From positions 434,001 to 498,000 of the forward strand of contig NZ_FOTP01000001.1 in NCBI RefSeq assembly GCF_900114605.1: 64,000 nucleotides of DNA, in the 5' to 3' direction. Numbering within the stretch: position 1 is the first letter of the stretch; every line of letters starts with the position of its first letter. Made by a program: the position numbers and the translations under genes. The notes beneath the pieces are model-generated. The model saw only the letters and a program-made list of their open reading frames with translations, was not told the DNA's origin and searched no databases. This DNA comes from Bradyrhizobium sp. NFR13. Its GTDB lineage: Bacteria; Pseudomonadota; Alphaproteobacteria; Rhizobiales; Xanthobacteraceae. Of the stretch, positions 1 through 7,461 are shown one piece after another.

Positions 1-5
1 AGCTG

Positions 6-431
6 ATGGCCGCCAATATCAATCCACGCACGGGTCTGGCGACCGACTATCTCAATCACTTCAACGAAGCCATCATGTTGCTCGAGCTGATCCCGGACAT
101 GCCGGACTGCTATGAGCTGTTTCTGGAATGGCAGCCCCTCAGCTATGCCGAGCACTTCATCAAATCCAACTTCAAGGCACGCGATCTCGCCATTGCATCC
201 TATGAGGCTGCACGCCCGGCCATCCGCGCAGAATTCGATGCACTGGTCGCGAACATGACGCAGATCCTGATCACGGTCGGTGAAGCCATGCGCACTGTGC
301 AGCAGGACCGGACGCGCGCCATGCTGGCCGAGCAGGCCGCCGGCTGGGTCAAGCCCATGGTCGGAACGGCCGGCGGCATCATCAACGGCCGCGATCAGGA
401 ATCCGACGTTGACAGCATCATGGCACAATGA
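6..431 (+). CDS. conserved hypothetical protein
   Basis: A 141-residue protein with no signal peptide or membrane segment. I do not recognise a characterised domain. It is mostly alpha-helical in character, with a run of acidic and hydrophobic helix around residues 20-45 and an Ala/Arg-rich helix around 95-115. Codon use matches the neighbours, so it is a real gene. It ends 4 bases before the GTG start of the Nudix hydrolase, which suggests translational coupling. The ATG lies only 5 bases from the window edge, so a start further upstream cannot be excluded. Similar proteins occur next to Nudix genes in related Rhizobiales as far as I recall; no function is claimed. Confidence 0.7.
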   Translation: MAANINPRTGLATDYLNHFNEAIMLLELIPDMPDCYELFLEWQPLSYAEHFIKSNFKARDLAIASYEAARPAIRAEFDALVANMTQILITVGEAMRTVQQDRTRAMLAEQAAGWVKPMVGTAGGIINGRDQESDVDSIMAQ

Positions 432-435
432 CCTC

Positions 436-858
436 GTGACCGACACGCCTCCCGCCCATCCACAACTCGCCACCAGCGCCGCCATCTTCCGGGATGGCAA
501 AGTGCTGCTGGTCCGCCGCGCCCGCTCGCCCGGCAAGGGCTTCTATTCACTCCCCGGAGGACGCGTGGAATTCGGCGAATCCCTGGCAGTCGCACTCGCG
601 CGCGAGGTGATGGAGGAAACCGGACTGACCATCGACATTGTCGGCCTGTCCGGCTTCCGCGAAGTGCTGCCGAACGACAAGGTCGCGGGCCATTACCTGA
701 TCATGTCCTTTGCCGCACGCTGGGTGGCTGGCGAGCCGGAGCTGAATGACGAACTGGACGATTTCCAGTGGGTCGCGCCGGACGATCTCGGCGCCTTCAA
801 GACCACCGACGGCCTTGGTCCGATCCTCGCCATGGCGGAAGACCTAGTTGGGCCATAA
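436..858 (+). CDS. Nudix hydrolase
   Basis: A 140-residue Nudix-fold pyrophosphohydrolase. The complete Nudix box (G-x5-E-x7-RE-V-x-EE-x-G-L) runs from Gly42 to Leu64, with the metal-binding REVMEE core at 56-61. Family members hydrolyse nucleoside diphosphates linked to another moiety; the substrate cannot be told from sequence. The reading frame is open further upstream, but the preceding gene stops at 431 and GTG at 436 gives the standard N-terminus, with the first beta strand just after residue 12. The short gap to the upstream hypothetical gene suggests co-transcription. Confidence 0.85.
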   Translation: MTDTPPAHPQLATSAAIFRDGKVLLVRRARSPGKGFYSLPGGRVEFGESLAVALAREVMEETGLTIDIVGLSGFREVLPNDKVAGHYLIMSFAARWVAGEPELNDELDDFQWVAPDDLGAFKTTDGLGPILAMAEDLVGP

Positions 859-938
859 GCAGGTCGCAGCCATACCAACAGCGCTGCCTTGCTTCAGACG
901 CCTTGAAAAGGCATATCAGCCGGGTTCCGGGACCATTC

Positions 939-1313
939 ATGTTGAAGCACCTGCTCATCATTCTGACGGTTGTGACGGTCGGCGCTGGCTCTGCCCGGGC
1001 GCAGGACGCGGCTGCGCCTTTCGACAATGACCTGCAGCGGATGTCGGAGATTCTCGGCGCGCTGCATTACCTGCGCGGCATCTGCGGCAACAACGAAGGC
1101 AACAAGTGGCGCAACGAAATGCAGGCGCTGGTCGATGCCGAGACGCCGTCTGGCGAGCGCCGCGCCCGCATGATCGCCGGCTTCAACCGCGGCTATAACG
1201 GCTTCCAGCAGACCTACCGGACCTGCACGCCTGCCGCCAGTATCGCGATCCGCCGTTATATTGACGAAGGCTCGCGGATTTCGCGCGATCTCACCGCAAG
1301 GTATGCGAACTAG
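939..1313 (+). CDS. TIGR02301 family secreted protein
   Basis: A 124-residue exported protein. Residues 1-21 are a classical signal peptide: Lys3, a hydrophobic core, and an Ala-Arg-Ala cleavage site before Gln. The mature part contains the pattern of the Rhizobiales TIGR02301 family (helical, with a conserved Cys around residue 47 in LRGICG and another near the C-terminus in YRTCTP that could form a disulfide). The function of the family is unknown. The ATG at 939 is chosen because it starts the signal peptide; the longer frame upstream overlaps the Nudix gene. The TAG stop abuts the ATG of the HAD gene. Confidence 0.8.
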   Translation: MLKHLLIILTVVTVGAGSARAQDAAAPFDNDLQRMSEILGALHYLRGICGNNEGNKWRNEMQALVDAETPSGERRARMIAGFNRGYNGFQQTYRTCTPAASIAIRRYIDEGSRISRDLTARYAN

Positions 1314-1961
1314 ATGAAGCCTCATGCGATCGACACGGTCTTTTTCGATCTCGACGGAACGCTCACCGATCCCAAGATCGGCATCACGGGCTCGATCCAG
1401 TATGCGCTCGGCAAGATGGGGCTTCCCGTCCCGACACAGGACGAACTGACCTGGTGCATCGGCCCACCACTGCGCGCCAGCTTCGTGGCGCTGCTCGGCG
1501 GCGAGGATGCCGATCGCGGCGTCGAGCTCTATCGCGAACGCTTCGGCACCATCGGCCTGTTCGAGAACACGCTTTATCCCGGCATCGCAGACACGCTGAC
1601 GGCGGTGACCGCGCCGGGACGACGGCTGTTCGTTGCAACCAGCAAGCCGCATGTGTTCGCCGATCGCATCATCGACCATTTCGGCCTGCGTAAATACTTC
1701 ACCCGCGTGTTCGGCTCGGAACTCGACGGCACCCGCGTCGACAAGAGCGACCTGCTCCGTTACGCACTCGACGAGACCGCCGCCGATCCCGCACGTGCGA
1801 TCATGATCGGCGACCGCAAGCACGACATCATCGGCGCCGCGAATAACGGCATTCCGGGGATCGGCGTGCTCTATGGCTATGGCGGCCGCGAGGAACTGAC
1901 CTCCGCCGGTGCCCGCCATCTGGTGGCTTCGCCTGCGGAGATCCCAGGCTACATCAACTAA
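1314..1961 (+). CDS. HAD family hydrolase (Gph-like)
   Basis: A 215-residue haloacid-dehalogenase superfamily phosphatase. Motif I is D12-L-D14-G-T with Asp12 as nucleophile; motif II Thr lies in VATSKPH; motif III/IV is the GDRKHD segment near residues 166-171. A helical cap lies between motif I and II, as in the phosphoglycolate phosphatase / pyrophosphatase PpaX group. The substrate is not determined. It begins on the base after the upstream TAG, so it is probably translated from the same mRNA. It converges on the acyl-CoA dehydrogenase gene, with 9 bases between the stops. Confidence 0.8.
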   Translation: MKPHAIDTVFFDLDGTLTDPKIGITGSIQYALGKMGLPVPTQDELTWCIGPPLRASFVALLGGEDADRGVELYRERFGTIGLFENTLYPGIADTLTAVTAPGRRLFVATSKPHVFADRIIDHFGLRKYFTRVFGSELDGTRVDKSDLLRYALDETAADPARAIMIGDRKHDIIGAANNGIPGIGVLYGYGGREELTSAGARHLVASPAEIPGYIN

Positions 1962-1970
1962 CGCACCAGT

Positions 1971-3245
1971 TCAGTGCTTGTTGGCACCCATATAGCCGAA
2001 CAGGAACCCCGCGACCTTGCGCTTCTGGATTTCCTCGCTGCCCTCGGTGATGCGATAGCGGCGATGATGGCGATAGATGTGCTCGAACGGTTTGTGGCGT
2101 GAATAGCCCATGCCGCCATGCACCTGCATCGCGCGGTCGGCGGATTCACAACACAGCCGGTTGGCCCAGTAGTTACACATCGACACCTTGTCGGACAGCG
2201 TGTGCTCGACCTGCGCCTGGGTGAGCTGATCCATCTCCCATGCGGTCTTGCGGATCAGAAGCCGCAGCATTTCGGCCTGCGTGGCGAGTTCGACCAATGG
2301 AAACTGGATGCCCTGGTTGCGCGCCAGTTCCTCTCCGAACGGCTTGCGCTCGCGCGCATATTTCACGCTTTCATTGATGCAATAGACCGCGGCGCCCAGC
2401 GAGCTCGCCGCCTGCCGGATGCGGTTTTCGTGGACGAAGCATTGCGCCAGCGATAGACCGCGGCCGATCTCGCCGAACAGCGCATCGTCCGGCACGAACA
2501 CATCGGTGAACGACACGCGCGGATGATCGGTCGGCATATTGAAGGTCCACATATATTCCTCGACCTTCACCCCATCAGCCTTGGCCGGCACCAGGAAACA
2601 GGTGATGCCGCGGGCATCGCCGTCATTCCCCGACGTGCGTGCGAACAGCGCGCAGTGCGTGGCCACATGCATGCCGGTGGTCCACATCTTCTCGCCATTG
2701 ATCACCCAGCCCTTGACGCCATCGCGCGTTGCCTCGACTGCAGTCGTCTCCATATGCGTGGCATCCGAACCGTGCTCGGGTTCGGTCAAACCAAAGGTGA
2801 TGCGATATTTGCCGGTGATTGAGCCCTCGATCATCTCCTTCTGGTCGTCGCGGCCATAACGATCCAGCATGGTCACCAGCGGCAGATTGCCGACAATGGA
2901 ATGCTCGTTCTGCAGATCGTTGTGCAGGCCGAGACCCTTGGTGGCGAAGTGTTCGCGGATCACCGCCATCCAGAGATTGCTGCCGTCCTTCCCGCCATAG
3001 CGTTTCGGGATCGCAAAGCGCAGATGGCCGGCAGCATCGGCGAGGTTCTTCGCTTCGCGTAGCAGCTTTTCCCATTCGTGGCGCGGCAGGCCGCCATTGT
3101 CGAAGTCGGTGCGGGCCCATTCGCGGCGATGATCGAAGAAGCGGATATTGTCATCCTTGTCTTCGAGCGGCTTGATCTCGCGAAGGATGAATGAATCGAG
3201 TTCGGCGAGATAGGCGACCAGATCGGCTGGCAGGGAAAAATCCAA
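1971..3245 (-). CDS. acyl-CoA dehydrogenase
   Basis: A 424-residue flavoprotein that oxidises an acyl-CoA to the 2-enoyl-CoA, passing electrons to ETF (the ETF-ubiquinone oxidoreductase gene is at 35.2 kb). Visible features are the N-terminal helical domain, the FAD/substrate segment LTEPEHGSD around residues 150-160, the WTTG segment, and the C-terminal base in ITEGSEEIQ at about Glu401. The start codon is TTG at 3245, preceded by a good GGGAGAG ribosome site; no ATG fits. It is divergent from an enoyl-CoA hydratase across a 149-base promoter region with a perfect palindrome. Inference: part of the same regulon as the phosphotransferase/DUF6285 module to the right. Confidence 0.88.
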   Translation of the reverse strand: MDFSLPADLVAYLAELDSFILREIKPLEDKDDNIRFFDHRREWARTDFDNGGLPRHEWEKLLREAKNLADAAGHLRFAIPKRYGGKDGSNLWMAVIREHFATKGLGLHNDLQNEHSIVGNLPLVTMLDRYGRDDQKEMIEGSITGKYRITFGLTEPEHGSDATHMETTAVEATRDGVKGWVINGEKMWTTGMHVATHCALFARTSGNDGDARGITCFLVPAKADGVKVEEYMWTFNMPTDHPRVSFTDVFVPDDALFGEIGRGLSLAQCFVHENRIRQAASSLGAAVYCINESVKYARERKPFGEELARNQGIQFPLVELATQAEMLRLLIRKTAWEMDQLTQAQVEHTLSDKVSMCNYWANRLCCESADRAMQVHGGMGYSRHKPFEHIYRHHRRYRITEGSEEIQKRKVAGFLFGYMGANKH

Positions 3246-3287
3246 GGCGCTCTCCCGATTGTTTTTGTGCGAGCTTTGTTGCTCTTG

Positions 3288-3303
3288 TTAATCGAGCGAT
3301 TAA
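3288..3303. promoter_or_regulatory. 16-bp palindromic operator candidate
   Basis: TTAATCGAGCGATTAA is a perfect inverted repeat (7-bp arms, AG centre) in the divergent promoter region between the acyl-CoA dehydrogenase (start 3245) and the enoyl-CoA hydratase (start 3395). Its length and symmetry are typical of TetR-family operators that control fatty-acid or acyl-CoA catabolism. No regulator gene is adjacent, so the binding protein would be encoded elsewhere. Confidence 0.5.
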
Positions 3304-3394
3304 GATGGCATCGTCCGATCAAGTCAAGCGCGGCAAGTCAAGTACGCTTTGGCGCATAAATTCTGCGTAACGAAAAACAAAAAGGGAGGCCGCG

Positions 3395-4174
3395 ATGGCT
3401 CTGCAGTTCTCAACCGTGACCCGCAAGGGACCGATCACCATCGTGACGCTGTCGCGCCCGGAAGTTTACAACGCACTGCACACCGATGCGCATCACGAGC
3501 TGCACGAGGTGTTCAACGAGTTCGCTGCCGATCCCGAACAGTGGGTGGCGATCGTCACCGGCGCCGGCGACAAGGCGTTCTGCGCCGGCAACGATCTGAA
3601 ATGGCAGGCCGCCGGCGGTAAGCGCGGCTGGAACACGTCGGGCTTCGCCGGCCTCACCGCGCGTTTCGATTGCGACAAGCCGATCATTGCTGCGGTCAAC
3701 GGCGTCGCCATGGGCGGCGGCTTCGAGATCGCACTGGCCTGCGACCTCATCATCGCCGCCGAGAATGCGACCTTCGCGTTGCCAGAGCCGCGCGTCGGCC
3801 TCGCCGCACTCGCCGGTGGATTGCAGCGGCTGCCGCGCCAGATCGGCATGAAGCGCGCCATGGGCATGATCCTCACTGCCCGCCATGTGAAGCCGCAGGA
3901 GGGCTATGAGCTCGGTTTCGTCAATGAAGTAGTCCCGCAGGGCGAAGCCCTGAACGCTGCCTTGCGCTGGGCCGAAACGATCTGCCAGAATTCGCCGATG
4001 TCGATCCGCGCTTCCAAACAGGCGATCCAGAAGGGCATGGCGGTGTCGCTGGAACAGGCGATCACCGAACAGCGCGAATATCCGGCGGTGAAGGCCATGG
4101 CCGCGTCGGAGGATTATGTCGAAGGTCCGAAAGCGTTTTCGGAGAAGCGCAAGCCGAACTGGAAGGGACAGTAG
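3395..4174 (+). CDS. enoyl-CoA hydratase/isomerase family protein
   Basis: A 259-residue crotonase-fold enzyme. The oxyanion-hole segments are AGNDLK (about residues 64-69) and MGGGFE (106-111). Glu131 in FALPEPRVGL is the position of a catalytic Glu of hydratases, followed by the GGLQRLPR loop. It would hydrate or isomerise a 2-enoyl-CoA. The start at 3395 has a strong GGGAGG ribosome site 6 bases upstream. It is transcribed away from the acyl-CoA dehydrogenase and converges on the DUF6285 gene. Substrate is unknown. Confidence 0.87.
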   Translation: MALQFSTVTRKGPITIVTLSRPEVYNALHTDAHHELHEVFNEFAADPEQWVAIVTGAGDKAFCAGNDLKWQAAGGKRGWNTSGFAGLTARFDCDKPIIAAVNGVAMGGGFEIALACDLIIAAENATFALPEPRVGLAALAGGLQRLPRQIGMKRAMGMILTARHVKPQEGYELGFVNEVVPQGEALNAALRWAETICQNSPMSIRASKQAIQKGMAVSLEQAITEQREYPAVKAMAASEDYVEGPKAFSEKRKPNWKGQ

Positions 4175-4197
4175 CAGCGTTACATTAGCGTTTGCGG

Positions 4198-4575
4198 TTA
4201 TGATTTCCGCTCCATCTCCCGCTTATACGCCCCGTAATTCGGCTGATCGACGGCGAGCTTCGCCAGTGTCGTCTGCCACAGATGCTCTTTCACACCGGGC
4301 GTCGTGAGGTCGACATCACCTTGCGCGATACGATCCGCGAGATCCTGGTTCAGTCCCTCCAGCGAACCGTGCACGCCAAGCAGCATCGTCAATCCATGCA
4401 GCTCGGCATCATCGCTCTCGCCGGTGAGCTTCAGCTGCCGCGTCACCAGATCGAGCGCGTTGATCGCGACACGCAGTTTGAAAGCAGCATGGCCAGAGAT
4501 CTGAGGCACAATGTCGTTGCGGAGAAACTCCGCAACGGCCTTCACCAGTTCATCGGGCCTCGGTTCATCTTGCAT
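4198..4575 (-). CDS. DUF6285 protein, LvaB-like partner of the phosphotransferase
   Basis: A 125-residue soluble, helical protein without signal or membrane segments. The order and pairing (small acidic protein directly after an APH-type phosphotransferase) match DUF6285 proteins and, from memory, LvaB of the Pseudomonas putida levulinate operon, a small protein required for the kinase LvaA. It starts 1 base after the stop of the phosphotransferase, so the two are almost certainly translated together. Inference: accessory subunit of the kinase encoded upstream. The family assignment is by pattern recognition and would need a profile search. Confidence 0.7.
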   Translation of the reverse strand: MQDEPRPDELVKAVAEFLRNDIVPQISGHAAFKLRVAINALDLVTRQLKLTGESDDAELHGLTMLLGVHGSLEGLNQDLADRIAQGDVDLTTPGVKEHLWQTTLAKLAVDQPNYGAYKREMERKS

Positions 4576-4576
4576 G

Positions 4577-5578
4577 TCATGATCCTCGCGGTGCCAGCAA
4601 TCGCAACAGATCGATTTCGGTTTCCGACGATCGACGTCCGATCATCGCACGCTCCATCGAATGATCCGGGCCGAGACGAAACCGCTGCATCATGCCGACG
4701 CACATCACGCCCCAGCGCAGCGTCCCCATCACTTCCCAGAATTTGACGCGTGCCACATCAACCGCGGCGCCGCTGGCCGCCTCATAACCCGAGAACAGCT
4801 CCTCATAGGTGCCAAACCCGCCAACCGGCTTGTCGATGACACCGAAGCGCCAGGAATTGACGCAGATCCAGCCGAGATCCTCCATGGGATCGCCGAGATG
4901 CGCGAGCTCCCAGTCCAGCACGGCGCGCACGCCGTCAGGATCAATCATCAGATTGCCGTGACGAAAATCGCCATGCACCAAGGTGACGCGTTCTGATGGG
5001 CCGGGATCGTTGTCGCGTAACCAGCGCAGCGCCAATTGGAACACCGGGCGCGGCCAGCCAAAACCGTCGATCTCGCGCTGCAATTCGGCGATTTCTGCTG
5101 CGGCATTCATGCAACGGAGTTGCGGCAGGCTTGCAGCAGACAGCCCATGGATACCGGCGAGGATCTCGCCGCATTGCCGGGCGAGTTTGGGTCGCGCCGC
5201 TACGAATTCATCGTCGCGCAAAATCTTGCGCGGGATGGTTTCGCCAGCGACCCGCTGCATGACGAAGCCAGTTCCCAATCCATCATCCGGTTTGAGAACA
5301 TGCAGCACCTTCGGCGACGGTACGCCAGCATCAAAGGCCAGCTGCATCAGCACCGCTTCGGCATTGAGCCCTGCGGCGCGGCCGGGTGCCGCGCCATAGC
5401 CCGACGGTGCGCGACGCAGGATTGCGCCAATGGCGCCATCAGGATGCGCGATGTCGAACGACCACGTCTCCTGGCTGGCACCACCGGACAAACGCTTTGC
5501 ATCCGTCACGCCGATGGCGCCATTGCACCACGACATGACGCTGCGTGCGAGCAGCTCCGCGATGGAAGCTGAGCTCAA
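4577..5578 (-). CDS. phosphotransferase family protein (APH/ACAD10-11 kinase type)
   Basis: A 333-residue kinase-fold protein. It has the catalytic-loop motif HGDFRHGN at 202-209 and the metal-binding DWE at 222-224, in the aminoglycoside-phosphotransferase fold. Members next to acyl-CoA dehydrogenases and DUF6285 proteins are related to LvaA and to the kinase domain of ACAD10/11, which phosphorylate 4-hydroxyacyl-CoA intermediates; antibiotic resistance is unlikely. The open frame begins with TTG at 5578, 3 bases after the upstream enoyl-CoA hydratase stop; ATG at 5536 is an alternative that would shorten the N-terminus by 14 residues. Operon with the hydratase (upstream) and DUF6285 (downstream). 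Confidence 0.82.
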   Translation of the reverse strand: MSSASIAELLARSVMSWCNGAIGVTDAKRLSGGASQETWSFDIAHPDGAIGAILRRAPSGYGAAPGRAAGLNAEAVLMQLAFDAGVPSPKVLHVLKPDDGLGTGFVMQRVAGETIPRKILRDDEFVAARPKLARQCGEILAGIHGLSAASLPQLRCMNAAAEIAELQREIDGFGWPRPVFQLALRWLRDNDPGPSERVTLVHGDFRHGNLMIDPDGVRAVLDWELAHLGDPMEDLGWICVNSWRFGVIDKPVGGFGTYEELFSGYEAASGAAVDVARVKFWEVMGTLRWGVMCVGMMQRFRLGPDHSMERAMIGRRSSETEIDLLRLLAPRGS

Positions 5579-5581
5579 GAC

Positions 5582-6376
5582 CTATTTGCCCGTGAACTTG
5601 GCCGGCCGCTTTTCGAGGAATGCGGCGACGCCTTCCTTGAAATCCGGCGACGCACCGGCGATCCGCTGCGACTGCACTTCGAGATTGATCTGGTCCTCGA
5701 AGGAATTTTCCGGGCTGTCCCAATAGAGCTTGCGGATCAGCGACAGCGCCACAGTCGGGCCATTGGCGAGATCGTGAGCGAGCTTCATGGCCTCGTCCAT
5801 CAGCGCGGCGTCATCATAGACACGGTTGACGAGACCCCATTCCAGCGCCTTCTCGGCCGGCAGTTTTTCGCCGAGCAGTGACAGCTCCACCGAGCGCGCC
5901 TTCCCGATCAGGCGGGGCAGTATCCAGGTCGAACCGCAATCCGGCACCAGGCCGATGCGACGGAAAGCCTGCAGAAAATAGGACGACTTCGCACAGAGAA
6001 TGAGATCACCCATCAGCGCGAAGCTCATACCCGCGCCCGCCGCCGGGCCATTCACTGCGGTAACGATCGGACAATGCAGGTTCTGCAACCGGCGCAGGAA
6101 CGGATGGAAAGCAGTCTCCAGCGTCGCGCCCGCGCTGCTGCGCGACTTGGTCACCTGATTGTTGCGGCCCTGAAGATTTGCGCCGGTGCAGAAGGCACGG
6201 CCGGCGCCGGTGATCACCAGACAGCGCACATTGTCGCGGCGCTCATCAATTTCTTCCAGCGCCTCGGTGAGGCCGCCAAGCATATCGACCGATACCGCAT
6301 TCATCACCTCCTGATGATCGAGCTTCAGGATGGCGACATTACCGTCGAAATCGAGCGTGACGTGTTTGAACTGCAT
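5582..6376 (-). CDS. enoyl-CoA hydratase/isomerase family protein (PaaG-like)
   Basis: A 264-residue crotonase-fold protein. The oxyanion segments are FCTGANL (about residues 61-67) and AAGAGMSFAL (about 106-115). The segment FRRIGLVPDCGSTW has Asp where many hydratases have a second Glu, as in the PaaG/isomerase branch. It probably isomerises or hydrates an unsaturated acyl-CoA. It is first in a leftward three-gene operon with the phosphotransferase and DUF6285 genes. The upstream region (6377-6539) is shared with the divergent SDR gene. Confidence 0.85.
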   Translation of the reverse strand: MQFKHVTLDFDGNVAILKLDHQEVMNAVSVDMLGGLTEALEEIDERRDNVRCLVITGAGRAFCTGANLQGRNNQVTKSRSSAGATLETAFHPFLRRLQNLHCPIVTAVNGPAAGAGMSFALMGDLILCAKSSYFLQAFRRIGLVPDCGSTWILPRLIGKARSVELSLLGEKLPAEKALEWGLVNRVYDDAALMDEAMKLAHDLANGPTVALSLIRKLYWDSPENSFEDQINLEVQSQRIAGASPDFKEGVAAFLEKRPAKFTGK

Positions 6377-6539
6377 GGTTTCCTCACGGGATGGTCCGCG
6401 TGTTTATTCCGCGGTGTGGAAGCATTGTATGTCAGGCAGCATATTTGATTTTTCAGACGCGCTTGTCCATGCTTCCTGGGGAACACCAGCCCACCAACGG
6501 ACGCACGGCATAACGCGCGCCAAACATGGAAACGCTGAC

Positions 6540-7331
6540 ATGGCAACGCCTACACAGATATTCGACCTCAGCGGCCGCGTGGCCGTCATCACCGGCGGCA
6601 ATGGCGGTATCGGCCTCGGCATCGCGCAGGCACTGGCCACTGCCGGCTGCAACGTCTCGATCTGGGGCCGCAACGCCGAGAAGAACAAGGCCGCGGCTGC
6701 CACCATGGCGGACTGCACTGGCAAGGTCGATACCCTGGTCTGCGACGTGACAGACACCGCCTCGGTAAAGTCGGCGATGGATGCCACGCTGAGGAAATTC
6801 GGCCGCGTCGACGGCTGTTTCGCCAATGCTGGCATCGGCGGCGGCGGCCGGCACAATTTCATCGACCGCACCGAAGAGCAGTGGCGCTCCATGTTCGCCA
6901 CCAATCTCGACGGTGTCTTCCATGCGTTCCAGGTCGCTGCGCGCCACATGACCGAACGCGCCGAAGCCGGTGACAAGTTCGGTCGGTTGGTCGCGACATC
7001 AAGCCTCGCCTCGATCTTCGGCACCGCGCGCAACGAGCACTATGCGGCGACCAAGGCGGCGATCAATGCGCTCGTGCGCGCGCTGGCCGTCGAATTGGCC
7101 CGTCAGGGCGTGACAGCCAACGCAATCCTGCCGGGCTGGATCAAGAGCGACATGACCGCAGGGATCATGGGCAACGAGAAATTCGTCGCCAATGTCATGC
7201 CGCGCATCCCGGTGCGCCGTTTCGGCGAACCGTCGGACTTTGGTGGCATCGCTGTCTATCTGATGAGCAAGGCCTCGTCGTATCACACGGCGGACACATT
7301 CGTGATCGACGGCGGGTACACGGCGTTCTAG
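6540..7331 (+). CDS. SDR family NAD(P)-dependent oxidoreductase
   Basis: A 263-residue classical short-chain dehydrogenase. The cofactor motif TGGNGGIG is at 18-25, NAG at 96-98, catalytic Ser154/155, and Tyr168-x3-Lys172. It is fully equipped for oxidoreduction of an alcohol/ketone. The frame is open to 6330 but ATG at 6540 gives the normal SDR N-terminus. It diverges from the hydratase-kinase operon, so it may supply the 3-hydroxyacyl or side-chain alcohol oxidation step of the same pathway (inference). Substrate unknown. Confidence 0.86.
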   Translation: MATPTQIFDLSGRVAVITGGNGGIGLGIAQALATAGCNVSIWGRNAEKNKAAAATMADCTGKVDTLVCDVTDTASVKSAMDATLRKFGRVDGCFANAGIGGGGRHNFIDRTEEQWRSMFATNLDGVFHAFQVAARHMTERAEAGDKFGRLVATSSLASIFGTARNEHYAATKAAINALVRALAVELARQGVTANAILPGWIKSDMTAGIMGNEKFVANVMPRIPVRRFGEPSDFGGIAVYLMSKASSYHTADTFVIDGGYTAF

Positions 7332-7405
7332 CCAAAAACACAGGCGTCATCCCCGGGCCTGTCTCTGTGATCCACGTCTTGGCCCCAGTGCGAAGTAAGA
7401 CCTGG

Positions 7406-7428
7406 ATGGCCGGGACAAGCCCGGCCAT
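7406..7428. terminator. bidirectional hairpin between convergent genes
   Basis: ATGGCCGGG and CCCGGCCAT form a perfect 9-bp stem with a 5-base ACAAG loop. It lies between the convergent SDR (ends 7331) and Baeyer-Villiger monooxygenase (ends 7462). There is no strong T tract. The same motif style is common as an extragenic palindrome in Nitrobacteraceae, so it may be a REP-like element acting as terminator. Confidence 0.55.
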
Positions 7429-7461
7429 GACGACCGAGGGACTTAGCTTCTCGGCCCACCT

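Noticed and set aside
4577-5578. Aminoglycoside resistance gene
   Set aside because: The APH fold is present, but the neighbours (hydratases, DUF6285, acyl-CoA dehydrogenase) point to metabolism of acyl-CoA intermediates.
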